Under the pieces are notes generated by a model. The model ran no database searches and was not told the origin of the DNA. It saw only the letters and a list, made by a program, of their open reading frames with translations. Positions 8,172 to 17,700 of a DNA stretch of 64,000 nucleotides are shown here, one piece after another. The first letter of the stretch is position 1, and the number at the start of each line of letters is the position of its first letter. The stretch lies in NCBI GenBank assembly GCA_964406945.1, contig CAYOTO010000019.1, positions 1-64,000 on the forward strand, given 5' to 3'. The translations under genes were made by a program, and so were the position numbers. The DNA comes from UBA2266 sp964406945. GTDB taxonomy: Bacteria; Planctomycetota; Phycisphaerae; Sedimentisphaerales; Anaerobacaceae.

Positions 8172-9346
8172 TTATCGAGTCTGTCCAAGCCCTTAGTAAT
8201 CTCCTCGAGCGAGCAGGCGAAGCTTAGTCGTACATTCTTGTCGCATCCGAAAGGCAGACCCGGTACGAGGGCGACGTTTGCCTGTTCCAGGAGCGCTTTG
8301 GCAAAATCCATACTTCCTGTGATATCCGTGCCATTTATATTTCGGCCATAATGCGCAGATACATCAGGGAAACAGTAAAATGCGCCGGTCGATTTGGGGC
8401 ACTCGATGCCTTTCATGCCGTTCAGGCGTTCGGTCATGTATTTGCCGCGTTTTTCGAATTCGGCCCGCATCTTCTCTATTGCTTCGTCAGCACCTTCTCC
8501 CATCGCGGTAATTGCCGCGTATTGAGCGAAAGTAACCGCGTTTGACGTCATGTGAGATTGCAGTCGGCCCATGGCCTTGATCGCTTCCAGGGGTCCGGCG
8601 GTGTATCCCAGACGCCATCCGGTCATCGAAAAGGCCTTGCTGAGCCCGTTGAGCGTAAGTGTGCGGTTGAACGCATCCTCACTCAGCGATGCAAAGCTTA
8701 CGAACCGGGTGTCTCCGTATATAAGTTTTTCGTAAATCTCGTCCGAGATGACCATGATCTCCGTGCCCTCGAGCACTTTTGCCAGTTGGGCCAATTCTTC
8801 CGGCGTATACGTGAAACCGCCCGGATTGTTGGGAGAATTGATCATGAGCAGCGCCGTTTTGTCGGTGATCGCGGCTTTCAACTGCTCCGGCTTCATCTTG
8901 TAGTCGTTTGCCTTGTCGGTTTCGACGACTTTCGCGGTTGCTCCGGCCAGTTTGATCGTTTCCGGGTAGGTTACCCAGTAGGGAGTCGGCAGTATTACTT
9001 CATCGCCCGGATCCAGGACCGCCTGCATGGCCTCGTAAACCGAGTGCTTGCCGCCAATATTAACGATAACCTGCTCGGGTTTGTAGTCGAGACCGTTCTC
9101 TTTCTTGAGTTTATCAGCGATTACGGTCCGCAATTCCATAATGCCGGAGGCGGGGGTATATTTGGTTTTACCCGCCTTCAGGGCTTCTATTGCGGCTTCT
9201 TTTATGTACTCCGGCGTATCAAAATCGGGAGCGCCGGCGCCGAATCCTACGACGTCGACTCCCTGAGCTTTCAATTCCTGTGCTCTTGCCGTTACCGCAA
9301 TCGTTGCTGAGGGCGGAACCTGCTGAGCTCTCTTGCTGACTTTCAT
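8156..9346 (-). CDS. Class I PLP-dependent aminotransferase (aspartate aminotransferase type)
   Basis: A 396-residue fold-type I aminotransferase of the AspC/AATase Ib group, which usually moves an amino group between aspartate or prephenate and 2-oxoglutarate. Visible: the SPNNPGG motif (171-177), SDEIYEKL with the PLP-pyridine-binding D202, and the Schiff-base lysine K237 in NGLSKAFSMTGWRLGY. Length is typical. The start at 9346 has GGCAGG just upstream. It is first in the four-gene operon, preceded by a candidate promoter at 9517-9545. Being packed with glycosyltransferase and amidoligase-like genes hints at a role in making an amino-acid- or amino-sugar-containing product, but the protein itself looks like a standard aspartate aminotransferase. 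Confidence 0.9.
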   Translation of the reverse strand: MKVSKRAQQVPPSATIAVTARAQELKAQGVDVVGFGAGAPDFDTPEYIKEAAIEALKAGKTKYTPASGIMELRTVIADKLKKENGLDYKPEQVIVNIGGKHSVYEAMQAVLDPGDEVILPTPYWVTYPETIKLAGATAKVVETDKANDYKMKPEQLKAAITDKTALLMINSPNNPGGFTYTPEELAQLAKVLEGTEIMVISDEIYEKLIYGDTRFVSFASLSEDAFNRTLTLNGLSKAFSMTGWRLGYTAGPLEAIKAMGRLQSHMTSNAVTFAQYAAITAMGEGADEAIEKMRAEFEKRGKYMTERLNGMKGIECPKSTGAFYCFPDVSAHYGRNINGTDITGSMDFAKALLEQANVALVPGLPFGCDKNVRLSFACSLEEITKGLDRLDKWLSQ

Positions 9347-9487
9347 TTTCCTGCCACCTTCCTGAAAAATACAAAAACAGTGTAATTATTGGCCGGACTT
9401 AATACCTGACCGAGTCCGAAAAAAGCTACAAATAATGGCCGGCAACGGTGGAAATTCCGCCGCGGCGACCACTTAATTACCTTATGC

Positions 9488-9504
9488 AAGCACAAACCGT
9501 GCTT
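9488..9504. promoter_or_regulatory. Operator-like inverted repeat at the operon transcription start
   Basis: AAGCAC (9488-9493) and GTGCTT (9499-9504) form a 6-bp inverted repeat with a 5-base spacer. It lies just downstream of the candidate -10 box of the minus-strand operon, where a repressor would block initiation or early elongation. The arms are short, so chance is possible. Confidence 0.3.
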
Positions 9505-9516
9505 ACAAAATGTACT

Positions 9517-9545
9517 ATTTAATTCGAATTTATGACGCTGGTCAA
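9517..9545 (-). promoter_or_regulatory. Candidate sigma70-type promoter for the aminotransferase operon
   Basis: On the minus strand TTGACC (9545-9540) is followed after 17 bases by TTAAAT (9522-9517). It would start transcription near 9510, giving a leader of about 165 bases before the aminotransferase ATG. The -35 box is good and the -10 box moderate. Confidence 0.45.
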
Positions 9546-9638
9546 GGAAATTGGCGATTCTGAGGGGGGGGTATTACCGATTTGTCGCGGGTCAGGGTTA
9601 GCCGGCGATACTCGCCGAATGTCATCAGACGGCTTTAA

Positions 9639-9667
9639 TTGACAGTTCAGCGGCCAGATGGTACTCT
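9639..9667 (+). promoter_or_regulatory. Candidate sigma70-type promoter for the lipoprotein-DUF362 pair
   Basis: Consensus TTGACA (9639-9644), 17-base spacer, TACTCT (9662-9667). Transcription would begin near 9674, about 39 bases before the ATG at 9713. An 8-base G run (9564-9571) lies upstream in the same divergent intergenic region (9347-9712), which otherwise holds only the two promoters and an inverted repeat. Confidence 0.55.
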
Positions 9668-9712
9668 AGCTGGAGTCGAGAAGACCGGGGCCACAGATTT
9701 ATCTTGTCTGGA

Positions 9713-10576
9713 ATGGATTTCATACTGAAACTGACGCTAATGAGAAGAGGCATTGCCTACATCGCGTTTTTCGCAGTGATTTGCGGTCTTTCGGGGTGCA
9801 GTGAGTCTGAAAAAGCGGATTCCGGCTGGACCGGGCCGAAACTGGCAGAGGTTGCGCCGACGCCCGGCAGCACTTTCGATGCGCAGAAAATCGGCAGAGC
9901 CGAATTTGACGTCCACGTGATGGAAATTCCGGCTGAGAATGTGAAGAAACTGAACGAAATCTGGCCAATACTGTTCGCTCGCCCTATTCGGTTCAAGAGT
10001 TTCGCTGCTTTCGGTGCAAACGGTTTTGCGGCCGGTTGCAGCCGCACGGGAATATGGGACGATATCGCCCGAATTGTGCAGGAAGCCGGGGGCCATAAAC
10101 TGACGACTGTTTCTCTGATGCTTGCGGAGAATCAGGCTGAAACAGTGCCTGCAGCCGGGCTCAACAGGTCGAAAACAGTGTTTTACTCACTGGCTGACGG
10201 ATCCAGCAAGAGCACAACAATTGGGCCCGGTATAATCGGGCTGCGACTGCGGGCAAATCGGTCGGAAGGGTTGCGTCAAATGGCGAATGTGGCGGTTTAT
10301 CCGGTATTTTCGCCGCCCAGGATTGGATTGCAGAACAGCCAGATACGCGGCCGACCCCAGGAGCATGCGTTTTTTCTGACGGCATTCGGGCTGAAGATGA
10401 GCCCGGGGGATATGTTCGTGCTCGGGCCCCGAGAGTACGTGAACGATCATGTTACTCTGGCGGGCCTGGTTTTCAGCAATCCGAGTGGGAGCCTGTTTTC
10501 AAGAGAGGGCCAACAGCCCGAGGTCAGGCCGGCCGCGAAATTCTACGTCTTCGTATGCAAGAGGGTCAGCTATTGA
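9713..10576 (+). CDS. Putative lipoprotein of unknown function
   Basis: About 287 residues. I do not recognise the family. The N-terminus has a hydrophobic stretch ending in a lipobox, IAYIAFFAVICGLSGC, so the mature protein should begin at that Cys and be lipid-anchored outside the inner membrane. Residues after it are polar and low in complexity, then comes a mixed alpha/beta region with no motif I can name. The start is uncertain. ATG at 9713 fits the promoter at 9639-9667, while ATG at 9740 would put the lipobox Cys at residue 20, the more usual spacing. Neither has a clear Shine-Dalgarno site. The end overlaps the DUF362 gene by 22 bases, implying co-translation. Confidence 0.7.
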   Translation: MDFILKLTLMRRGIAYIAFFAVICGLSGCSESEKADSGWTGPKLAEVAPTPGSTFDAQKIGRAEFDVHVMEIPAENVKKLNEIWPILFARPIRFKSFAAFGANGFAAGCSRTGIWDDIARIVQEAGGHKLTTVSLMLAENQAETVPAAGLNRSKTVFYSLADGSSKSTTIGPGIIGLRLRANRSEGLRQMANVAVYPVFSPPRIGLQNSQIRGRPQEHAFFLTAFGLKMSPGDMFVLGPREYVNDHVTLAGLVFSNPSGSLFSREGQQPEVRPAAKFYVFVCKRVSY

Positions 10577-11544
10577 GCGGTTGGGCTTCTAAGAGGACGG
10601 TTGCGGTTACACGGTGTGCGGATTACAGCCGCGAGGCGGTCGCGCGTGCTCTAGCCAGGCAGTTCGAACTGCTCGGAGGTATGGAGCGATTTGTAAGCAG
10701 AGGGGATTCGGTGCTGATCAAGCCGAATTTGATCGCCCCGCGGTCGCACCGCCATGCAACCCAGACTCATACCTCGGTAATCGTAGAAACCGCCCGGCTG
10801 GTCAAGGATTTCGGAGGCAAACCCCTTGTGGCCGATTCTCCGGCATGGGCTAATGTGGCCGCGTGTGCGAAAGCCCTGAGACTGACCGAACCGCTTGCGG
10901 AACTCGGTGTGCCTTTGCAGCAACTGGCCGAACCGCGGACATGCAGCATAGGGCCAAATGGCATAAAAATGGGGATAAGTTCGACGGCTCTGGATGCTGA
11001 TGTCATAATAAACCTGCCGAAGTTCAAGGCGCATCAGCAACTTGTTACGACCTTTGCGGTCAAGAACATGTTCGGTTGCGTTACGGGCAAGCACAAGGCC
11101 GTGTGGCATTTTCGCAAGGGAGGCGAGTGCGAAGAGTTTTGCGGCATGCTTCTGGACCTGTTCGAGTACATTGGGCCTGCCGTCAGCGTCATTGACGGTG
11201 TGATGGCAATGGACGGGCGAGGTCCCATTAACGGACGAACCAGGCCTCTGGGCTGGATAATCGGCGGAGTGGATCCGATTGCGTGCGAGTTGACATGCTG
11301 CGATCTTCTCGGACTGGATCCGCAAGACGTTCCTATAATAAGGACGACCATGAGCCGCAATGGTTCCTGCAACCATGATGATGTTGTGCTCGCCGGAGAC
11401 GATTTTGAGCCTGGAGAAGTGGACGACTTTGTGATTCCGCCGCTTGTTCCAATCCGTTTTTCGCTCTATCACGTCTGCAGAAGCTGGTGCAGACAGGGCT
11501 GGAAACTAGCCAAAGCAGCTCTGGGTCGCGCGGAAGCCGACTAG
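10555..11544 (+). CDS. DUF362 domain-containing protein
   Basis: A 329-residue DUF362 family protein. Typical features are the DSVLIKPNLIAP segment near residue 50, a T-H-T-S-V-I-V-E-T-A-R-L helix, the D-V-I-I-N-L-P-K-F-K-A-H core and V-K-N-M-F-G-C-V-T-G-K. DUF362 proteins are often linked to Fe-S proteins but their activity is unknown. This one is Cys-rich in the second half yet shows no classic 4Fe-4S ferredoxin motif. No signal peptide is visible, so it is probably cytoplasmic. It overlaps the lipoprotein gene by 22 bases. A TTG at 10573 is an alternative start that would nearly remove the overlap. Confidence 0.85.
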   Translation: MQEGQLLSGWASKRTVAVTRCADYSREAVARALARQFELLGGMERFVSRGDSVLIKPNLIAPRSHRHATQTHTSVIVETARLVKDFGGKPLVADSPAWANVAACAKALRLTEPLAELGVPLQQLAEPRTCSIGPNGIKMGISSTALDADVIINLPKFKAHQQLVTTFAVKNMFGCVTGKHKAVWHFRKGGECEEFCGMLLDLFEYIGPAVSVIDGVMAMDGRGPINGRTRPLGWIIGGVDPIACELTCCDLLGLDPQDVPIIRTTMSRNGSCNHDDVVLAGDDFEPGEVDDFVIPPLVPIRFSLYHVCRSWCRQGWKLAKAALGRAEAD

Positions 11545-11598
11545 CGGGAGGACAGTCCGCAATTGCGAAAACCGGCCGTTTTTTGACGGTCTTATAAG

Positions 11599-11628
11599 TT
11601 GACTTCCAGAGCACATCTGTGGTAAAAT
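11599..11628 (+). promoter_or_regulatory. Candidate sigma70-type promoter for the giant secreted protein
   Basis: TTGACT (11599-11604), 18-base spacer, TAAAAT (11623-11628). The predicted start near 11635 gives a leader of about 125 bases before the ATG at 11761. Confidence 0.55.
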
Positions 11629-11760
11629 ATTACGGTGCCCCTAATTTACAGTTCGGGACTCCACATCATGTCCAGGAGGTTGCTCGAATAAGTCTGAGTC
11701 TCATCGAGAAATCAGCGCATTTCGGGAGAACTGCTGGTTTTGTCAGGGACGGAGGTCGTA

Positions 11761-14700
11761 ATGGTCAATTCAAAGAGTCTTGCCGTGTTCTTAGTGCTGG
11801 CATATGGCCTGTGCGGGCCGTTGCAAGCCGAGAGGTGTCCGGTTGGGGATCTGGACGGTGATTGTGTGGTCGGGTTTGGCGATATGAGGGTTCTGGCCGA
11901 CAACTGGCTGGATTCCGGATGCGCCGCACCTGACTGTGGGGTCGATATGGACGCAGTAGCGGGGGTAAACGGCGGGGATTTCGCGATCCTGGGCGAAAAC
12001 TGGGGCATAAGAGGCTCTCTTACCATCGTAATCAACGAGTTTATGGCCAAAAACGACAATACTGTTCAGGATCCCGAAGATTCTGGAGGCGGCTGGGATG
12101 ACTGGATCGAGATTCACAACTACGGCAGCGACGCCGTGGATGTCGGGGGCATGTATCTGACTGATGACCTGGAGGACCTGACTAAATGGCGTGTCCCTAC
12201 CGACGATCCTTCGGCCACCACGATTGCCGCGGGCGGCTATTTGATTATCTGGGCGGACGGCGATACCGGCGAGGGAACGCTGCATGCGAGTTTCAGTTTG
12301 AGCGCCGGCGGCGAGGATGTTGCGCTTGCCGATACCAGTGGAAACCTGTTAGACGGCGTCAGCTACGGCGTGCTCGAAGCCGATCAGTCTTACGGAAGAC
12401 TGCCCAATGGGACCGGTGCGTGGCGGCTTCTTCCGAGTGCGACTCCCGGTTCGCCGAACACCGGCGAGCCCGTGCAGGTGGCTATCAACGAGATTATGTA
12501 CCATCCGGGACATCCAGATGACGGGATCGAGGACGTGAACAAAGAATACGTAGAGCTTCATAACTTCGGCTCTCAGGCTGTGAGTGTTTCGGGATGGCGT
12601 TTTGTCGACGGAGTCGATTACACAATAACTGGCGATGTGAGTATTGAGGCGGGCGATTATCTGGTTGTCGCGGCCGATGTTAATACATTTGCCGCCGAAT
12701 ATCCGGGGGTTTCGAATATCGTAGGCGGCTGGGTCGGTAAACTCAGCAACAACGGGGAGCGAATCACCATTGTCGACGCCGGCGGCGTGACTGTCGATAC
12801 CATCAGGTATGCCGATCAGGGGGACTGGGCGAGGCGTGAATTAGGTCCTGTGGATCATTATCACAGGGGCTGGCAATGGTCCGATGCCCACGACGGTGAC
12901 GGGGCCAGTCTGGAGTTGATTAAGGCGGGATTCTCCAACGAGCACGGGCAGAACTGGTCGAGCAGTGATGCAGCCAAGGGCACGCCGGGGACGGCCAATA
13001 CTCTGGTTCAAAGCGATATAGCGCCTGTGATTATGGAGGTGGAGCACTTCCCACTGATTCCTAGGTCCGGCGAAACGGTGACGGTAACGGCGCGGATATT
13101 CGATGATTCGCCCGGGCACGTGAATGCATGGCTGCATTACAAAGAGGATGGAGCGGGTGTATTCGCAGCGGTGACCATGGCTGATGACGGGCAGTCTGAT
13201 GACGGCGCCGCGGGCGATGGAGTTTACGGCGGGCGAGTACCGGCCCGGTCCGACGGGACGGTCATGGAGTTCTACGTCCGCGCGGTCGACATGCTTGCTA
13301 ATATGCGAACCTGGCCTGCGCCGAGCAATGTCGACGGTGCGGCTCAGCAGGTTACCAATGCCCTTTATCGTGTGGACGATTCGTTCAGCCGGACCTGGAG
13401 TTCTGACAATCAGCCGGTCTACTACGTAGTCATGAAGGAATCGGAATTGACGGAACTGGAAGATATCGGAGATACGGACCTGGACGGGCGGCCCTGGTAT
13501 GCGAGCGAGGGGATGAGCAACGCACAAATGAACGCTACGTTCATCAGCGTTTGCGGGTACGATACCGATTTGCGATACCGCCTTGGCGTTCGGAACAGGG
13601 GCAATCGCAGCAGAAACAATCCGCCCATGTCGTTCCGGGTGAACTTCGCACACGACGACGGCTGGAACGGCGCAACAGCCCTGAATCTGAACAGCAAGTA
13701 CACGCATCTTCAATTCATGGGCAGTGTTATGTTCCGTCTGGCGGGGATGGCGGCATGTGAGGCGACGCCCGTGCAACTTCGGATCAATGGACGGAACACG
13801 GCGCTGGGAAATACGGGTGAAACTTACGGTTCTTACGTTGCACTGGAAGCTTTCGACAGCGATTGGGCCGAAAACCATTTTCCGGATGATGCGGACGGTA
13901 ATCTGTATCGCGCGACCTATGTGCTTGACGAAAGCAGCGGACGTCGGACTGATGCATTGCTGGACTATCTGGGTTCTGCGCAAAACCCGGATATGGCCCA
14001 GTACAGACTGAACTACCCGAAGCAGACCAATACCAGCGCAAACGACTATTCCGATCTGCTGGATTTGATAGATCGTCTCAATAACCCGAATATCACCGAT
14101 GAGGAGTTTCTGGCGAACCTGGAGGAAGCCTGCGATGTTCGACAGTGGATGCGTTTTCTGGCGGTAGATGCGCTGGTCGGTAATCGAGAAGGAGGACTGA
14201 ACGAGGGCGAGGGGGATGATTTTGCGATTTACAACGGCCAGGGCGAGCAGCGTTGGTGGCTGGTGCCACACGATCTGGATACGGTTCTGGGCCAGGGAGA
14301 CAAAAGTTATTCGCCGGACTACGATATCTGGGAATATGCGAATACGGACGGTCTGGAGCGACTGATGAGCCAGCCGGATGCGGTAAAAATGTTTTATGAG
14401 GAATACTGGAAGCTGGCGCATTCGGTTTTCGACCCGGCGGATTTTGATCCCCTTGTAGACCATCTGCTGGGCGACTGGGTTTCCAGCGGAGAGATCAACG
14501 GCAACAATGGAATCAAGGATTACGTAGTCGAGAGACGCGACGATGTCGTACTTGGAGCATCACCGCAGATCCCGCAGACATTCGAAGCGGGCTGCAATCT
14601 GCCAGTGGTCGGCGGGTATTTTCAGACTGCGTCCGGCACGGTAAATCTTTCCGGGCGTTTCAATGCCGTTACAACGCGTTCGATCACCGTCAACGGAGCC

Positions 14701-17700
14701 GCCGTTTCGGAGTTGGACTGGTCGCAGAAGGATGGGACGTGGTCGTTTGACGCTGTGGCGTTGAATCCGGGCGTTAACCGGATTTACGTCAAGGCTTTCG
14801 ACGGAGTCGCTGGAAGCGGTGCGCAGGTCGACGCTGGACACGTGGACGTGTGGTACGATACGGGTTTGATGAACGAGTATCCTAGGGATGTTCAGGCCGG
14901 TGCGTCACTGTCGGCGGACCCGACGGTGGTAAACGCCAATATGGTGGTTCGGGACAGCTATCTGCCGGGAATCGCAGTTCTGGTACGGATCGAACTTCTG
15001 AACGAAGCCGGCGAAATCGCCAGAGACGTTTGGGACGCGACGGCAACGCTTTCGGTCGACAACTCGGGTGTTGCCATGTCGACGGATCAGGTCAGGCTTT
15101 ACAACGGGCTGGGCAGTGCCCTGATTACTTTCTCGGGCGGCGGAGACTTCGTTCTGACCGCTAATGTCGAGGGACTGGAAGTGAGTCGGTCTTTGGCGGA
15201 TCTGACCGGAGAACCGATAAACGTGGTCTCGGGCGGGATTGCTGCTGATGAGACCTGGAGTGGGGTTTATCGAATTACCGGCGGGGATTTCGATATTCCC
15301 GATGGAGTTACGCTGACCCTGAGTCCCGGCGTACTAGTTCTGATTGACGGCGTGAGCAGCGGTACGGACGGAACCGATATTGATGTAGACGGTGCTATTC
15401 AATCGCTGGGGACGGCTTCGTCGCCGGTTACGATTACCGCTTACGCGGCCGGTGAGAACTGGGGCGAATTGCATTTCAGCGATGCAGATGCCTCGATGTT
15501 CACATACACAAACGTCAGCGGTGCAGGGCATTCGCCACGAATTGCACATTCGAACTCAGGGCCTGCTTTTAGGATATCGGATTCTGCGCTGGTTTTTGAG
15601 AGTTGTTCGCTAACAGACCATGTGGGCAAGTTGATGCACGTGACCAGGGTGTCTGATCTAACTTTCCACAAATGCATCCTCTCGCGTTGTGTCATGGGCC
15701 CGGAGATTGATGGAACCGCTTTGCAGTTCGAGGATAGCTGGATAGTAGAGATGCTCGCCGATGACGACGCGGACGGGATCTATATTCACTGGCAGCGACC
15801 GGGCCAGGAATGTACGATGAGGCGCGGCGTTTTAGCGAATATCGGCGACGATGGTATTGACACTGCGAGCTCAGATGTGCTGGTCGAGGATTTCATCATT
15901 CGGGACTGCAAGGACAAGGGGATAAGCATTTATAATGGAGCTACTACCGTCAGTCATTGTCTGGTAGTGGCTAATAACCGGGCCCCTGAGCGTACGATGG
16001 TTGCGAGCATTGCAGCACAGACCAGCGAGGGTGCGACTACAACGATTAATATAGATCGCACGACGGTGGTCTCAGCGAAAACGGATGGTGTGGCCGACCT
16101 GGGGATACAGTCATACAACAAAACCGGTGTAAGCAATGGCAGGATTATCTGGAACGTTACCAATTCCATTATTGATGCGACCGATCCCGTGGATGTTCAG
16201 GCTCCGTATTTGGACTCGGACATAAACATAAGTTTTACCGATGTTTACTCGGAGGTGTGGCCGGGGCAGGGCAACCTTGTCGGCGATCCGTTGTTTGTCG
16301 ATGCGGCCGCAGGTGATTACCGGCTTCAAGCGGGGTCTCCCTGTATAGATGCAGGCGATCCGGGCGTCGACTCGGATCCGGACATGACTGTGGCGGATAT
16401 GGGTTACTATGCGATCGATCAGACGACGGTCAATGTCGATCCCGGCTCCCTTGCGGGGGACACTGTATGGACAGCCAGTGAGGGTCCCTACCGGATTACG
16501 AGCGAGTTGATTGTGCCGGTCGGGACTACACTTACAATCATGCCGGGTACTACCGTATTCTTCGATCCCGGCGCTAAACTAACGGTTCAGGGCAGGCTCA
16601 TTGCCGAAGGCACAGAGTACCAAAAGATACGGTTTACGCGAACGGCGGGAACCGGCGGGGTATGGGGCGGCATTCAGTTTGTCGAAGCTGATGGGGATAA
16701 CCGTATCAGGCATGCTATCCTGGAGTACGGACAGACGGCGGACGGCATGATCGGTTTGACGGAATCAAGGCTGTTGCTGGAGAATTCGACGCTGGATCAC
16801 TCAACGCTTCGGCGTATCCGCACGGTCATTTCTTCACTTGTGGTGCGAGGCTGTGTGTTCACGGATACGGTGCCGCCGGGCCAGGCTCCGACAAACAACA
16901 GCACCGAACACATCTGGGGTACCTCGATACCATCTGCAGGTCAGATGTTGATCGAAGGCAACGTGTTCGGGCGTACGCCGGGCCACAATGATGCGATCGA
17001 TTTTGACGGACACAGCCGGCCACGCCCAATACCATATATCATTAATAACGTATTCATGGGCGGTGGAGACGATGCACTGGACCTGGAGACCGATGCCCAC
17101 ATCGAGGGGAACGTCTTCATGCACTACCACAAAGACGCTTACAACCCTGATCCGGGCGAGAGCAATGTAATAAGCGCCGGCAGTGGCTATGACTATGTCA
17201 TGGTGCGGAACGTGTTTTACGATGTTGACCATGCGACGCTGACCAAGGAAGATTCGTTTACTACGTTCGTCAACAATACGGTTGTGGATTGTTCCAAGGC
17301 GGCTATCTACTTCGACCTGGCGGGCCAGACAAGCGGTCCCGGGATTGGCGCCTATGTGGACGGATGCATCTTCAGTAATACGCCCATGGTTTTCGATGAG
17401 ATTACCGAATCAACGGTTCTGTCCGTAAACAACAGCCTCATAGACAAGCAGTGGCACAGTCTGGGAACGAGCAATATCGAGAGCGATCCGCTCTTTGTGG
17501 ATTCAGCCGGCGATTTCAAATTGCGGACTGTTTCACCTGCTGTCGGAGCCGGCCCCTGGGGACTGGATATGGGGGCCTATGTCGAAGCCGGGGCTGCGGT
17601 AAGCGGCGAGCCCGACGGGGCAACATACCGGACGGATACCGTACTGCAGGCAGGCGGGCCGGGAATCACCCACTACAAGTACAGCTTGAGCGGTGAGGAG

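Noticed and set aside
12841..14463. Minus-strand open frame of 540 codons antisense to the CotH region
   Set aside because: No recognisable domains. The plus-strand frame has a signal peptide, promoter and domain order.
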